Positions 1-10,657 of a stretch of 64,000 nt of DNA are shown in pieces. Origin of the DNA: DATCMH01 sp036563505 (lineage in GTDB: Bacteria > Pseudomonadota > Alphaproteobacteria > Rhizobiales > Beijerinckiaceae); contig DATCMH010000010.1 of assembly GCA_036563505.1 (NCBI GenBank), positions 12,806 through 76,805 on the forward strand, given 5' to 3'. The notes beneath the pieces were generated by a model. The model made no database searches and was not told the origin of the DNA. It worked only from the letters and a program-made list of their open reading frames with translations. Every line of letters starts with the position of its first letter. The first letter of the stretch is position 1. Both the position numbers and the translations under genes were made by a program.

Positions 1-1001
1 GCCGTGAAGTTGCCGTCGGAGCCGCCCCCCGTGCGCGGGCAATCCTGGAGATCGAACCCGATCTCGGCGGCGAGCGCCCGGGCGCGCTCGAACAGCGCCG
101 CGACACCTTCCGTGCGCTCGAAGGGCGGCCGGTTCATGCCCCCGCTCACCGTCACCCTGACATCCGGATCGCTGCTCGTCAGGCCGAGGAGCTTCGCCTC
201 GTACTCCTCGCCGTCGACGACGCTGACGACGCGCAGGTCGATGCCGAAGCGGCAGTGCTGCGGGATGACGTTCGCCGCCGAGCCACCCTGGATCGTCCCG
301 ACCGTGGTCGTGACGCCGCGGGCGTAGTCGGTCAGGGCTTCGATGGCCAGGATCTGACGCGCAGCCTCGCGGATGGCGCTGCGCCCTTCCTCATGGCGGG
401 CTCCGGAATGGGCGGGCCGACCCTCGACGTGCACGTCGAACCGGCCCACGCCTTTGCGGGAGGTGACGATGCGGCCGCCGTCGCGGGCCGGCTCCGTCAC
501 GAGGCAATAGGCCGCTCGCCGCCCCAGATCCTCGATGATGCCGCGGGTCGTGGGCGAGCCGATCTCCTCGTCGGGGGTCATCAGGAAGACGAGAGGGCGC
601 TTGGCTGCGCCGGCGCGCGCGACGTCGAGGAAGGCTTGGAAAGCGAGATAGGCGCCGCCTTTCATGTCGTAGACGCCCGGCCCGTAGAGTCGATCGCCCT
701 CGACCCGCACGGGCAGGTCGCGCTCGGTCGTCCCGAGGGGATGGACGGTGTCGAGGTGGCTTATGACGAGGGTGCCGGGCTCGTCCCGCTCAGGCCCGGC
801 CCGGAGCACGAGCGTGTCGCCCAGGCCGTCCTTGCCGGCGATGCGTTCGAGCGTGACCGGCGCCGTCGTCGCCTGGACGGCGACGAGGTCCATCACGCGG
901 TTCACCGCGTCGGCCGCGTAGGTCGGGCTCTCGGTGCGCACCCAGGTGAGGAGGCCTTCGAGGGCAAGGTCATCCGCCGTCCGCGCCTGTACCTGATCCA
1001 T
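1..1001 (-). CDS. M20 family metallopeptidase (glutamate carboxypeptidase-like), C-terminus cut by window edge
   Basis: The minus strand is open from an ATG at 1001 to the window edge, giving 333 codons of an M20/CPG2-type zinc aminoacylase or carboxypeptidase. Visible metal and catalytic motifs, in order, are HLDTVHP (about residue 82, zinc His and catalytic-site Asp), GPGVYDMKGG (bridging Asp, about 112), PDEEIGS (catalytic Glu pair, about 145) and an EP near 170; MNRPPFERT and GGGSDGNFTA follow, typical of the dimerisation lid and C-terminal metal-binding half. The final metal-ligand His lies beyond the window. Substrate cannot be told from sequence; an N-acyl amino acid or peptide is usual for the family. 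No signal peptide is visible, so a cytoplasmic protein is likely. Confidence 0.9.
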   Translation of the reverse strand, partial: MDQVQARTADDLALEGLLTWVRTESPTYAADAVNRVMDLVAVQATTAPVTLERIAGKDGLGDTLVLRAGPERDEPGTLVISHLDTVHPLGTTERDLPVRVEGDRLYGPGVYDMKGGAYLAFQAFLDVARAGAAKRPLVFLMTPDEEIGSPTTRGIIEDLGRRAAYCLVTEPARDGGRIVTSRKGVGRFDVHVEGRPAHSGARHEEGRSAIREAARQILAIEALTDYARGVTTTVGTIQGGSAANVIPQHCRFGIDLRVVSVVDGEEYEAKLLGLTSSDPDVRVTVSGGMNRPPFERTEGVAALFERARALAAEIGFDLQDCPRTGGGSDGNFT

Positions 1002-1135
1002 CTCGCCGATCTCCGCCGCGCCGCCCGCTCCGGCGCGGCCCGGGGTTTCCGTCTTTACGCGGCAAAGATCAAGGGAGGCGGAACCAGCGCTCCCGTCCGC
1101 GGGTCATCAGATACTTCGTCAGCTCAGGATCCGGC

Positions 1136-1675
1136 ATGGACGAGATCGCGCCCTTCCTCGCCAACCTTCGTGTCTGGCCCCATGCCGCCGCCCTCGCGAT
1201 GGCATACGCTCTGGCCCTTCCGATCGGCTGGGACCGGGAGCGCAACGAGCGCAGCGCCGGCCTTCGCACCTTCCCCCTGGTGGCCGTGGCGAGTTGCGGC
1301 TTCGTGCAGGCCACCGAGAACCTGATCGGCTCCTCCGCCGAGGCGCAGGCCCGGATCATCGAAGGCCTGATCACCGGCATCGGCTTCATCGGCGGCGGTG
1401 CCATCATCAAGCAGGCGGGCGCCGTTCAGGGCACAGCGACGGCGGCCGGCCTCTGGGCGACGGGCGCCATTGGCGCCGCGGTCGGACTCGGCAGCTATGA
1501 CGTCGCCGTGGTCATCGCGCTGTTCACGATCTTCACCTTCCGCGGCCTCTCGCCGATCAAGGCGCAGAACAGCCCCGGCGATGATCTCGGCCCGCCGAGA
1601 TCGTCTGCTCCCGAGACCCCGAGAAGCACGATCTCACGAAGCGAGAATCAGGACCGCAGCGCCAGGCGGGCGTAG
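1136..1675 (+). CDS. MgtC/SapB family inner-membrane protein
   Basis: A 179-residue protein with four to five hydrophobic segments (about 15-32, 47-62, 80-97, 103-122 and 126-141) and the conserved MgtC features RNERSAGLRTF and GIGFIGGGAI. MgtC/SapB proteins are membrane proteins tied to magnesium limitation and, in some bacteria, inhibition of the ATP synthase; this short version has only the N-terminal membrane domain and lacks the cytoplasmic ACT-like domain of Salmonella MgtC. The last ~35 residues are polar, and the 3' end overlaps the convergent ATP-pyrophosphatase gene by 28 bases, so the tail is probably not under strong constraint. The start follows shortly after the divergent M20 gene region; no riboswitch-like structure was recognised upstream. 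Confidence 0.88.
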   Translation: MDEIAPFLANLRVWPHAAALAMAYALALPIGWDRERNERSAGLRTFPLVAVASCGFVQATENLIGSSAEAQARIIEGLITGIGFIGGGAIIKQAGAVQGTATAAGLWATGAIGAAVGLGSYDVAVVIALFTIFTFRGLSPIKAQNSPGDDLGPPRSSAPETPRSTISRSENQDRSARRA

Positions 1676-2321
1676 TGATAGCGGTAGCTCGTGCCGCCGA
1701 AGGGCAGGTCCACGCTCTCGACCGCGGCGACGTCGACCGGGACAGGATGGGAAAAGAGCGGCCCATCAGCGACGAAGGTGTGGAACTCGCCGTTCTCGCC
1801 ACATGGATCGACCCCCGGCGGCAGGCTGTCGAGAAAGGCCTGGGTGTAGTGCCGTCCGGCGAAGGACGCGTCGAGCCAGCGGTCATCGGCGCAGACGACG
1901 ATCGGGCGATAGCCGAGGCGCAGGATTTCGGCGGCGAGCGCCTCCCGGTCCTCGAGCCAGAGCGGCAGGTGTGGCGTCACGCCGGCCGCTGCGCAGACCT
2001 TTTCCTCCCATTCGCGGTGGGGCGGGAGATCGATGTCGCCGAAGACGATGTCGGTGACGCCCCGCGTACGGAGCGCCCGCAAGGTGTCCACGAAGACCGG
2101 CTCGTAATCCGACCAACTCGCTGCCGGACCGACGAGCTCGAGACCGAGCGCCTCGGCCTGCGCGCTCATCACATCCCGCGTGAGGGCGTGGGAGCGGGTG
2201 CGCGCTCTCCCGTCTCGTCGAACATGCTGACGAGGACGCGAACGTCGAGGCCGCGCTCCTTCGCCCACTGCAGGGCGAGGCAGCAATCCTTGCCGCCGCT
2301 CCACGAGATCGCGGCCGTCAT
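1648..2321 (-). pseudogene. Dph6-related ATP pyrophosphatase (diphthine-ammonia ligase-like), frameshifted
   Basis: An ATG at 2321 opens a reading frame with the PP-loop signature ISWSGGKDCCLAL and continues to MFDETGERA near 2205; the rest of the protein (SHALTRDVMSAQAEALGLE onward, to the stop at 1648) lies in another frame. Removing one GC dinucleotide from the run GCGCGC at about 2199-2206 joins the two halves into one protein of about 223 residues with the family-typical reading ...DETGERTRSHAL. The downstream part has FGDIDLPPHREWEEKVCAAAG, characteristic of this ATP-dependent amidoligase-like family (shown here as separate short motifs). Either a genuine slippage mutation or a sequencing error; the rest of the protein shows no decay. 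Bacterial members have no established substrate. Confidence 0.8.
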
Positions 2322-2396
2322 GACGGGGCTCCGAACGTGCGAAAGGCCGCGACGCGAGCCGCGGCCCTGGGCAAGGTCGCCATGCGGCGCGACATC

Positions 2397-2909
2397 CTAG
2401 AACGGGATGTCGTCGTCCAGGTCGTTGTAGCGCGAGCCCCCACCACCGCCGCCGCTCGACATCGCGGGGCGCTTCTCCATCGGTGAAGCGCGCCCGAAAT
2501 CGCCGCCGCGGCTGACCTGGCCGGGTTCATCGTCCATGCCGCCGGACGAGGCTCCGCCTCGGCCATCGAGCAGGGTCAGCTCGCCGCGGAAGCGCTGCAG
2601 CACCACCTCGGTGGACTTGCGCTGGTTGCCATCCTTGTCCGTGTACTCACGGGTCTGGAGCTGGCCCTCGATGTAGACCTTCGAGCCCTTCTTCAGGAAC
2701 TGCTCGGCCACGCGCCCGAGATTCTCGTTGAAGATGGCCACGTTGTGCCACTCGGTCTTCTCTTTGCGCTCGCCCGAGTTCTTGTCCTTCCAAGACTCCG
2801 AGGTTGCGACGCTGAAGGTGACGACCGCGTCACCGGACGGCATGCGCCGCACCTCCGGGTCGCGCCCGAGATTGCCCACCAGAATCACCTTGTTGACGCT
2901 GCCCGCCAT
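2397..2909 (-). CDS. ssb: single-stranded DNA-binding protein SSB
   Basis: The 170-residue product starts MAGSVNKVILVGNLGRDPE, the classic SSB opening, with an OB fold over residues 1-112 (EWHNVAIF, KGSKVYIEGQLQTR). A Gly/Ser-rich, Met-containing linker follows (about 115-162) and the protein ends in the acidic tip DLDDDIPF used to recruit repair and replication partners. It coats single-stranded DNA in replication, recombination and repair. The gene diverges from uvrA, and the shared intergenic region carries LexA-type boxes, so SOS induction is likely. Length is normal for alphaproteobacterial SSB. Start chosen because it is the family's canonical N-terminus. Confidence 0.97.
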   Translation of the reverse strand: MAGSVNKVILVGNLGRDPEVRRMPSGDAVVTFSVATSESWKDKNSGERKEKTEWHNVAIFNENLGRVAEQFLKKGSKVYIEGQLQTREYTDKDGNQRKSTEVVLQRFRGELTLLDGRGGASSGGMDDEPGQVSRGGDFGRASPMEKRPAMSSGGGGGGSRYNDLDDDIPF

Positions 2910-3032
2910 CTCGCTCTCCTACCGTTCACGCTCACGGGGCTGCCGATCCAACTGTCTTGCGCCCGCGCCCTGACCGGCACAAGGCCGAACCACGGGTTCT
3001 CCGCCCTATGCACAGCAGCGCGCCACGGGCGT

Positions 3033-3047
3033 GTTCTACATTTGTTC
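3033..3047. promoter_or_regulatory. LexA/SOS box (GTTC-N7-GTTC)
   Basis: The sequence GTTC-TACATTT-GTTC is an exact match to the alphaproteobacterial LexA operator GTTC-N7-GTTC. It lies 124 bases upstream of the ssb start and about 200 bases upstream of the uvrA start, between two classical SOS genes transcribed away from each other. The match is seen directly; binding by LexA is inferred. Confidence 0.8.
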
Positions 3048-3111
3048 TCACAAAGCCGCAAGCGCGAACGGCAGGCGTGACGCTTTGGCTGGGCGGCTTC
3101 GATTGCCGATC

Positions 3112-3126
3112 GTACCTAGTTTGTTC
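3112..3126. promoter_or_regulatory. second, imperfect LexA-type box (GTAC-N7-GTTC)
   Basis: GTAC-CTAGTTT-GTTC matches the same operator with one mismatch in the first half site. It lies closer to uvrA than the first box (about 125 bases before the preferred start), so the two boxes could serve one promoter each. The spacing between the two is 79 bases start to start. Weaker than the first because one half site is degenerate. Confidence 0.5.
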
Positions 3127-3249
3127 TAAGGTCAGCCGCGGTGCGGCGCCCCCTCCCCCGGCGACCGCGCCGTCTTACATGACGGGCGAGGCGTGACGCC
3201 GGTTCTCTCCGAGCCGGGGCCGCTCCGCGCGACCAACTCCGGGCAGACG

Positions 3250-6198
<2,949 letters not shown>

Positions 6199-6367
6199 TC
6201 AGAGCCCTTCCAACGAGGGTCGGAGCCCGCCACTTGAGCATAGCCGAACTCTGCTTAATCGGCATAAAACCCTTACCCGACATAGTGTTGCCGCATTGAC
6301 TCGCGCCTGTGACGCGGCTTCTGTGGAGTGGTCGTGAGCCCGCTCCGCAAGCCGTGTTCGGAGTTTC

Positions 6368-7366
6368 GTGACAGCCGTGCGTTCCCGTGCCGCCCCTCTT
6401 CTCGCCTCTGCCGGCCGGCCCGCGCCGGCCTTGAAGGGGCGCGGCTCCTCCCTTGCCAAACCACTCGCCGGCGCGGCGGTGCTGGCGCTCATCGGCACCG
6501 GGGTTCTCGCCTACCTCGACCGATCGCAGCAGGCGCCCCCTTCGGCGCGAGCCGCTATCACGCCGGCCGTGACGCCGAAGCCAGCGCCGGCACCCGCGGT
6601 CGTGCAAAGACCCGCGGCTGTGCCCCAGCGTGCGACGGAGCTGGAACGGGTGCCGCCGAGCGCTCCCGCGGTGACACCCTCGTCCGAGGTCGCCTCCGCG
6701 ACGCCAGCTCCTGCAACGCCTCCCGCGCCGACGACGCCCCCGAGCGCTCCCCTCGCGACGACGCCGGTGCCGCCAGTTCCGTCCGCCCCGCCCCCGGCCG
6801 CTGCGGTCCAGCCGCCCGCGCCCGCGCCACAAGTTCTCGCTGCCGTTCCGCCGCCCGGCGCCTCTGCTCCGGCCGTTCCCCTGGCCGCGCCCGAGCCGCC
6901 CAAAGCCGTCCCGACGCCTGGCGGCGTCGAGCTCGCGAAGAACGTCGACCTGTCGTGCCTGCCGGACACGCTGCGCAACGTGCTGGCCGACACCGCCGCG
7001 AAGTTCGGCAAGGTGACGGTGGTCTCGGCCCACGTGCTCAACACCGACAACCATTCGCCGGGCAGCACCCGCGAGAAGCTGCACCTCGACTGCAAGGCGG
7101 CCGATTTCCGCGTCCAGGCCGACGCGACAGAGGTGATGGCTTATCTGCGCAGCCGCCGGGAGCTCAACGGCATCAACAGCTACCGCAACGGCGTCTTCCA
7201 TATCGACGTGCCGTCCCGCGAGGCCCGCACCACCGCCGGTCCGGCGCCTCGGGCCCGCTCGGCGAACCGGTCGACGCGCCAGGGCGAGGCTTCGCCTGAG
7301 CCGTCGGCTGAGACCCGGACGGCCGGGCCGGCGCTCACCGCCAATCCCCTCGGCACCGACCCCTGA
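6368..7366 (+). CDS. membrane-anchored Pro/Ala-rich protein with YcbK/M15A-like C-terminal domain
   Basis: The 332-residue product has a basic N-terminus, one hydrophobic segment (about residues 31-49) and then ~140 residues rich in Pro, Ala and Thr that probably span periplasm or peptidoglycan. The C-terminal part (about 190-280) has SAHVLNTDNHSPGST and EKLHLDCKAADFRV, resembling the zinc-binding His and Asp region of M15A/YcbK-type D-Ala-D-Ala carboxypeptidase-like proteins. Activity on peptidoglycan is an inference. The GTG at 6368 is used as start; no better ATG lies before the hydrophobic segment. Base composition of the linker is extreme, so exact linker length may vary among relatives. 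The 169 bases before it hold no gene. Confidence 0.72.
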   Translation: MTAVRSRAAPLLASAGRPAPALKGRGSSLAKPLAGAAVLALIGTGVLAYLDRSQQAPPSARAAITPAVTPKPAPAPAVVQRPAAVPQRATELERVPPSAPAVTPSSEVASATPAPATPPAPTTPPSAPLATTPVPPVPSAPPPAAAVQPPAPAPQVLAAVPPPGASAPAVPLAAPEPPKAVPTPGGVELAKNVDLSCLPDTLRNVLADTAAKFGKVTVVSAHVLNTDNHSPGSTREKLHLDCKAADFRVQADATEVMAYLRSRRELNGINSYRNGVFHIDVPSREARTTAGPAPRARSANRSTRQGEASPEPSAETRTAGPALTANPLGTDP

Positions 7367-7622
7367 CGGACCGGCCCGGGTCGCTGTCGCGCCCCGGCGA
7401 TGCTGCGATCGCGAATGGATTCGCAACGTAGCGCTATGCGTTGTGCGCCCGAACGTGGCGCAATGGTGAACAATTCGGCAAACATCTATGACGCTTGTGC
7501 ATGGCTGGGCCACGCGCAAGCAGGTGTTTGCGAGGTCAGGCTCCGCCTACATAGTGCACTGCAACAACGATCGCAGTGCGTATCGCCGGCCCGTTCCAGG
7601 GCGGCTTTCCGGAGTATCCCAG

Positions 7623-7778
7623 ATGTTCGTCTCTCTCATCCTGTCCAAAATCCGCAGCTATCTCCGCTATCGCGAGACCGTGCGCGAGCTCGCGCAGCTC
7701 AGCGACCGCGAGCTCGATGATCTTGGCATCTCCCGCTACGACATCGCCAACGTGGCCCGCGCCCACGCCGGCGCGTAA
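7623..7778 (+). CDS. DUF1127 small protein
   Basis: A 51-residue protein, MFVSLILSKIRSYLRYRE followed by VRELAQLSDRELDDLGISR, which is the hallmark LxxLsDreLxDiGisR motif of DUF1127. Such small basic alphaproteobacterial proteins are often stress- or phosphate-responsive, and some bind RNA; the function of this one is unknown. The frame is open further upstream, but the ATG at 7623 fits family length exactly. The 250 bases upstream (7367-7622) have no other gene and probably hold its promoter. A hairpin terminator follows at 7805-7829. Confidence 0.85.
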   Translation: MFVSLILSKIRSYLRYRETVRELAQLSDRELDDLGISRYDIANVARAHAGA

Positions 7779-7804
7779 GCTTCGACGGATCGGTCGCGAC
7801 GATG

Positions 7805-7829
7805 ACGCCCGCCTCTTCGGCGGGCGTTT
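7805..7829 (+). terminator. intrinsic terminator after the DUF1127 gene
   Basis: A perfect 9-base-pair stem (ACGCCCGCC with GGCGGGCGT) with a 5-base loop and a short T run, 27 bases after the DUF1127 stop and before trmFO. It separates the two transcripts. Confidence 0.7.
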
Positions 7830-7901
7830 CGCTGTCTGGGCCAGGGCACGCGACGTGGTGCGCGGTTGAACGGCGCGCCCGGGCCGCTTAAGCCAGGGCG
7901 C

Positions 7902-9317
7902 ATGAGCGCTCTTGAACCCATTCACGTCGTCGGCGGCGGCCTCGCCGGCTCCGAAGCGGCCTGGCAGATCGCGCAGGCCGGCGTTCCCGTCGTCCTGCAC
8001 GAGATGCGTCCCGTTCGAGGCACCGAAGCCCACAAGACAGACGGTCTCGCCGAACTCGTCTGCTCCAACTCCTTCCGCTCGGACGACGCTGAGGCGAACG
8101 CCGTCGGTCTGCTGCATCAGGAAATGCGCCGGCTTGGCTCGCTCATCATGCGCGAGGGCGATCGGAACCAGGTACCGGCGGGCGGCGCGCTGGCCGTAGA
8201 TCGCGACGGCTTCTCGGCGGCGGTGACGGCGGCGCTCGAAGCCCATTCGCTCGTCACGATCGAGCGCGGCGAGGTTGCCGGCCTGCCGCCGGAGGATTGG
8301 TCCTCGGTTATCCTGGCCACGGGCCCCCTCACCTCGCCCGCGCTTGCCGAAGCCGTTCTGGCGCTGACGGGGGAGACGTCGCTTGCCTTCTTCGACGCGA
8401 TCGCGCCCATCGTCTACCGCGAGTCGATCGACATGGGCGTGGCCTGGTTCCAGTCGCGCTACGACAAGGCGGGCCCGGGCGGCTCCGGGGCGGACTACAT
8501 CAACTGCCCTCTCGACAAGGCCCAGTACGAGGCCTTCGTCGACGCGCTGCTCGCGGGCGAGAAGACGAGCTTCAAGGAATGGGAGGGCACGCCCTACTTC
8601 GACGGCTGCCTGCCGATCGAGGTCATGGCCGACCGCGGTCGCGAGACCCTACGTCACGGGCCGATGAAGCCGGTCGGGCTCACGAACCCGCACAAGCCCG
8701 ACGAGAAGCCCTATGCCGTGGTGCAGCTGCGCCAGGACAACGCGCTCGGCACGCTCTACAACATGGTCGGCTTCCAGACGAAGCTGAAGCACGGCGAGCA
8801 GAGCCGGATTTTTCGCACGATCCCGGGCCTTGAGGCGGCCGAGTTCGCGCGGCTCGGTGGGCTGCACCGCAACACGTATCTGAACTCGCCGAAGCTCCTC
8901 GATCCGACCCTGCGGCTCACCGTCATGCCGCGCCTGCGCTTCGCGGGCCAGGTGACGGGCTGCGAAGGCTACGTCGAGAGCGCGGCGGTCGGCCTCATGG
9001 CTGGCCGGTTCGCCGCCGCCGAGCGTCTCGGCCAGCCCGTTCGCCCGCTGCCGTCCACGACGGCTCTCGGAGCGTTGATCAACCACATCACGGGCGGGCA
9101 CATCGAGACGATCGACGAGGGGCCGCGCTCCTTCCAGCCCATGAACGTGAATTTCGGTCTCTTCCCGCCCCTCGAGCGCGCGCCGAAGGCGCCGGACGGC
9201 AAGCGCCTGCGCGGGCCGGCGAAGGCCATCGCGCGCAAGAAGGCGCTCACCGACCGGGCGCGGGCGAGCTTGGCCGAGTGGCTGGGAGAAGCGGCGCTGC
9301 CTCAGGCGGCGGAGTAA
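7902..9317 (+). CDS. trmFO: methylenetetrahydrofolate--tRNA-(uracil-54-C5)-methyltransferase (FADH2-oxidising) TrmFO
   Basis: A 471-residue flavoprotein that makes ribothymidine at position 54 of tRNA using methylenetetrahydrofolate rather than S-adenosylmethionine. The N-terminal FAD-binding Rossmann motif is HVVGGGLAGSEAAWQIA (about 8-24), followed by LHEMRPVRGTEAH and ELVCSNSFRSDD, both typical of TrmFO/GidA-like enzymes; FAGQVTGCEGYVES lies near residue 350. The ATG at 7902 (MSALEPIHVVGGG) has an AGGGCG element before it; the open frame runs 12 codons further upstream but family length and the Rossmann position favour 7902. Presence of TrmFO rather than TrmA is common in Rhizobiales. Confidence 0.96.
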   Translation: MSALEPIHVVGGGLAGSEAAWQIAQAGVPVVLHEMRPVRGTEAHKTDGLAELVCSNSFRSDDAEANAVGLLHQEMRRLGSLIMREGDRNQVPAGGALAVDRDGFSAAVTAALEAHSLVTIERGEVAGLPPEDWSSVILATGPLTSPALAEAVLALTGETSLAFFDAIAPIVYRESIDMGVAWFQSRYDKAGPGGSGADYINCPLDKAQYEAFVDALLAGEKTSFKEWEGTPYFDGCLPIEVMADRGRETLRHGPMKPVGLTNPHKPDEKPYAVVQLRQDNALGTLYNMVGFQTKLKHGEQSRIFRTIPGLEAAEFARLGGLHRNTYLNSPKLLDPTLRLTVMPRLRFAGQVTGCEGYVESAAVGLMAGRFAAAERLGQPVRPLPSTTALGALINHITGGHIETIDEGPRSFQPMNVNFGLFPPLERAPKAPDGKRLRGPAKAIARKKALTDRARASLAEWLGEAALPQAAE

Positions 9318-9383
9318 ACCGGTCCGTTGTTTCCGTCGCCGGTTTCGGCCGAGGGTCTCACACGTAGCGGCGGCCGGCATATG

Positions 9384-9408
9384 CCTCCCTCCCCTCAGGG
9401 GAGGGAGG
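9384..9408. terminator. perfect hairpin at convergent gene ends (trmFO / NDUFAF6-like)
   Basis: CCTCCCTCCCC and GGGGAGGGAGG form a perfect 11-base-pair stem around a 3-base loop, immediately beyond the stop of the minus-strand gene and about 70 bases after trmFO. No T run is present, so it may act as a structural 3' end or be a member of a short G/C-rich intergenic repeat (compare 35395-35520). Confidence 0.45.
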
Positions 9409-9409
9409 A

Positions 9410-10273
9410 TCAGATCCCGCCCGCGAGGGCCCGCCGCCATAGGGCGAGCTGCTTGCGCCAGGAGGGCGCATCGACGACCGTCTTGTAGGGATCGTAGCCC
9501 GGCCGCTCGAAGGCGCCGAGATAGAGCGGGACCAGGGCAGTCGCCAGGAAGGCCGGACCGATCGCCCCCTTGACGCTCGCCCGCAGCGCCCGGGCGCGAT
9601 CCAGATGGGTGCGGGCCAGTGCCCGCATCTCGGCGAGAGCCGCCAGGAGCCCGGGCCCGCCCTGCCCCGCCACGAGCTGCTCGCGGGAGACGCCGTGCCG
9701 CTCCAAGATCTCGGTCGGTACGTAGACCTGGCCGCGCCGCGCGTGCCACGGAAAGGCGCGCATGAGCCCGGCGACGGCATAGGCCACGCCGGCATGGCCC
9801 GCGGCGTCGGCCGCCCCGGGATCCGCGCCATCGGCGAGGATCACCGAGGCGAGACGGATCAGCACCGAAGAGGTCTCGCCGCAATAGCCCTCGAGATCGT
9901 TCACCGACGGCATCGGGTCGTCGTAGAGGTCGAAGACCCGGGCATCGACGAGGTCGACGAGGGCCTGCCGCGGCAGGCGGTAACGGGTGATGGTGTCGTC
10001 GAGGGCTGCCGCCACCGGGTTGGCCTTCACGTCGCCCCGCGCTTCGCCCTGCAGAGCGTCGCGCCACCATTGCAGCCGGATCTCGCCGGGCAGCGACGTC
10101 GCCACAGTCTCGCGGACCCGGGCGCATTCCTGCGAGAAAGCGTAAAGCGCGAAAAGCGCCGGGCGTTTGTCGGCCGGCGCGAAGAGCGTTGCGAGATACC
10201 GGTCGTGGTCGCCGTCGCGGACCAGCGCCTCGCAATGCGGGTAGGCCCAATCCGGCGCGGGCCGCGGGCTCAT
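9410..10273 (-). CDS. squalene/phytoene synthase family protein, NDUFAF6-like
   Basis: A 287-residue all-alpha isoprenoid-synthase-fold protein (YAFSQECARVRETV, WWRDAL, DLYDDPMPSVNDLEGYCG, VPTEILERHG). Its closest functional relative is probably NDUFAF6, the mitochondrial complex I assembly factor, rather than a true CrtB: there is no carotenoid or hopanoid gene nearby, and it directly follows the Mth938-like NDUFAF3 homologue with a 4-base stop/start overlap (10270-10273), downstream of secF. The Asp-rich motifs are not clean DxxxD pairs. The ATG at 10273 (MSPRPAPDWAYPHCEALV) is preferred over a much longer open frame that would cover the neighbouring gene. Catalysis, if any, is unknown. Confidence 0.85.
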   Translation of the reverse strand: MSPRPAPDWAYPHCEALVRDGDHDRYLATLFAPADKRPALFALYAFSQECARVRETVATSLPGEIRLQWWRDALQGEARGDVKANPVAAALDDTITRYRLPRQALVDLVDARVFDLYDDPMPSVNDLEGYCGETSSVLIRLASVILADGADPGAADAAGHAGVAYAVAGLMRAFPWHARRGQVYVPTEILERHGVSREQLVAGQGGPGLLAALAEMRALARTHLDRARALRASVKGAIGPAFLATALVPLYLGAFERPGYDPYKTVVDAPSWRKQLALWRRALAGGI

Positions 10274-10650
10274 ACCGCGATGAGGGCCGCGGCGACCCGG
10301 CGCTCCTCGGCCGCCATGATGTTGTAGGTCTGGGCGGCAAACGCCGTCGCCATGGCGTCGAGCCGCAGGCCCACCTCCTTGAGCCTGGTGCGGACCGCCT
10401 CGGGCAAAGGCCGGATCTCCGGGCCGGTGCCGACGAGGAGCACTTCGATCTCGGCCGCCTCGGCGATGACGTCCGCGAAAGCCTCGGGCGTGAACTCGGC
10501 GGCGGACGACACGCTCCACGCCTTGATCCCTGACGGCAACGCCAGGATCGAGCCGCGATGCGACATCTCGGCGAAGCGGAAGCCGCCGTTGCCGAAGGAA
10601 TCGATCAAGTGCCGGCCGGGCACGAACCCGTCGTAGATCCGCCCGGCCAT
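10270..10650 (-). CDS. Mth938-like domain protein, NDUFAF3 homologue
   Basis: A 126-residue protein of the Mth938/NDUFAF3 fold (IDSFGNGGFRFAEMSHRGSI, LLVGTGPEIRPLP, MATAFAAQTYNIMAAEERRV). The mitochondrial family member NDUFAF3 is needed for early complex I assembly; bacterial roles are uncharacterised. It begins 7 bases after the secF stop and overlaps the next gene's start by ATGA, so secF, this gene and the NDUFAF6-like gene are almost certainly co-transcribed and translationally coupled. No membrane segment or signal peptide, so a soluble cytoplasmic protein is expected. Start ATG at 10650 gives the usual family length. Confidence 0.9.
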   Translation of the reverse strand: MAGRIYDGFVPGRHLIDSFGNGGFRFAEMSHRGSILALPSGIKAWSVSSAAEFTPEAFADVIAEAAEIEVLLVGTGPEIRPLPEAVRTRLKEVGLRLDAMATAFAAQTYNIMAAEERRVAAALIAV

Positions 10651-10657
10651 GGCCAGC

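Noticed and set aside
255..1325. 356-codon plus-strand frame over the M20 peptidase gene
   Set aside because: The minus-strand frame has all M20 motifs; the plus frame is a shadow.
9410..10273. Interpretation as a carotenoid CrtB or squalene synthase gene
   Set aside because: No terpenoid genes are nearby, the Asp-rich motifs are not clean and the direct link to the NDUFAF3-like gene favours the NDUFAF6-like role.
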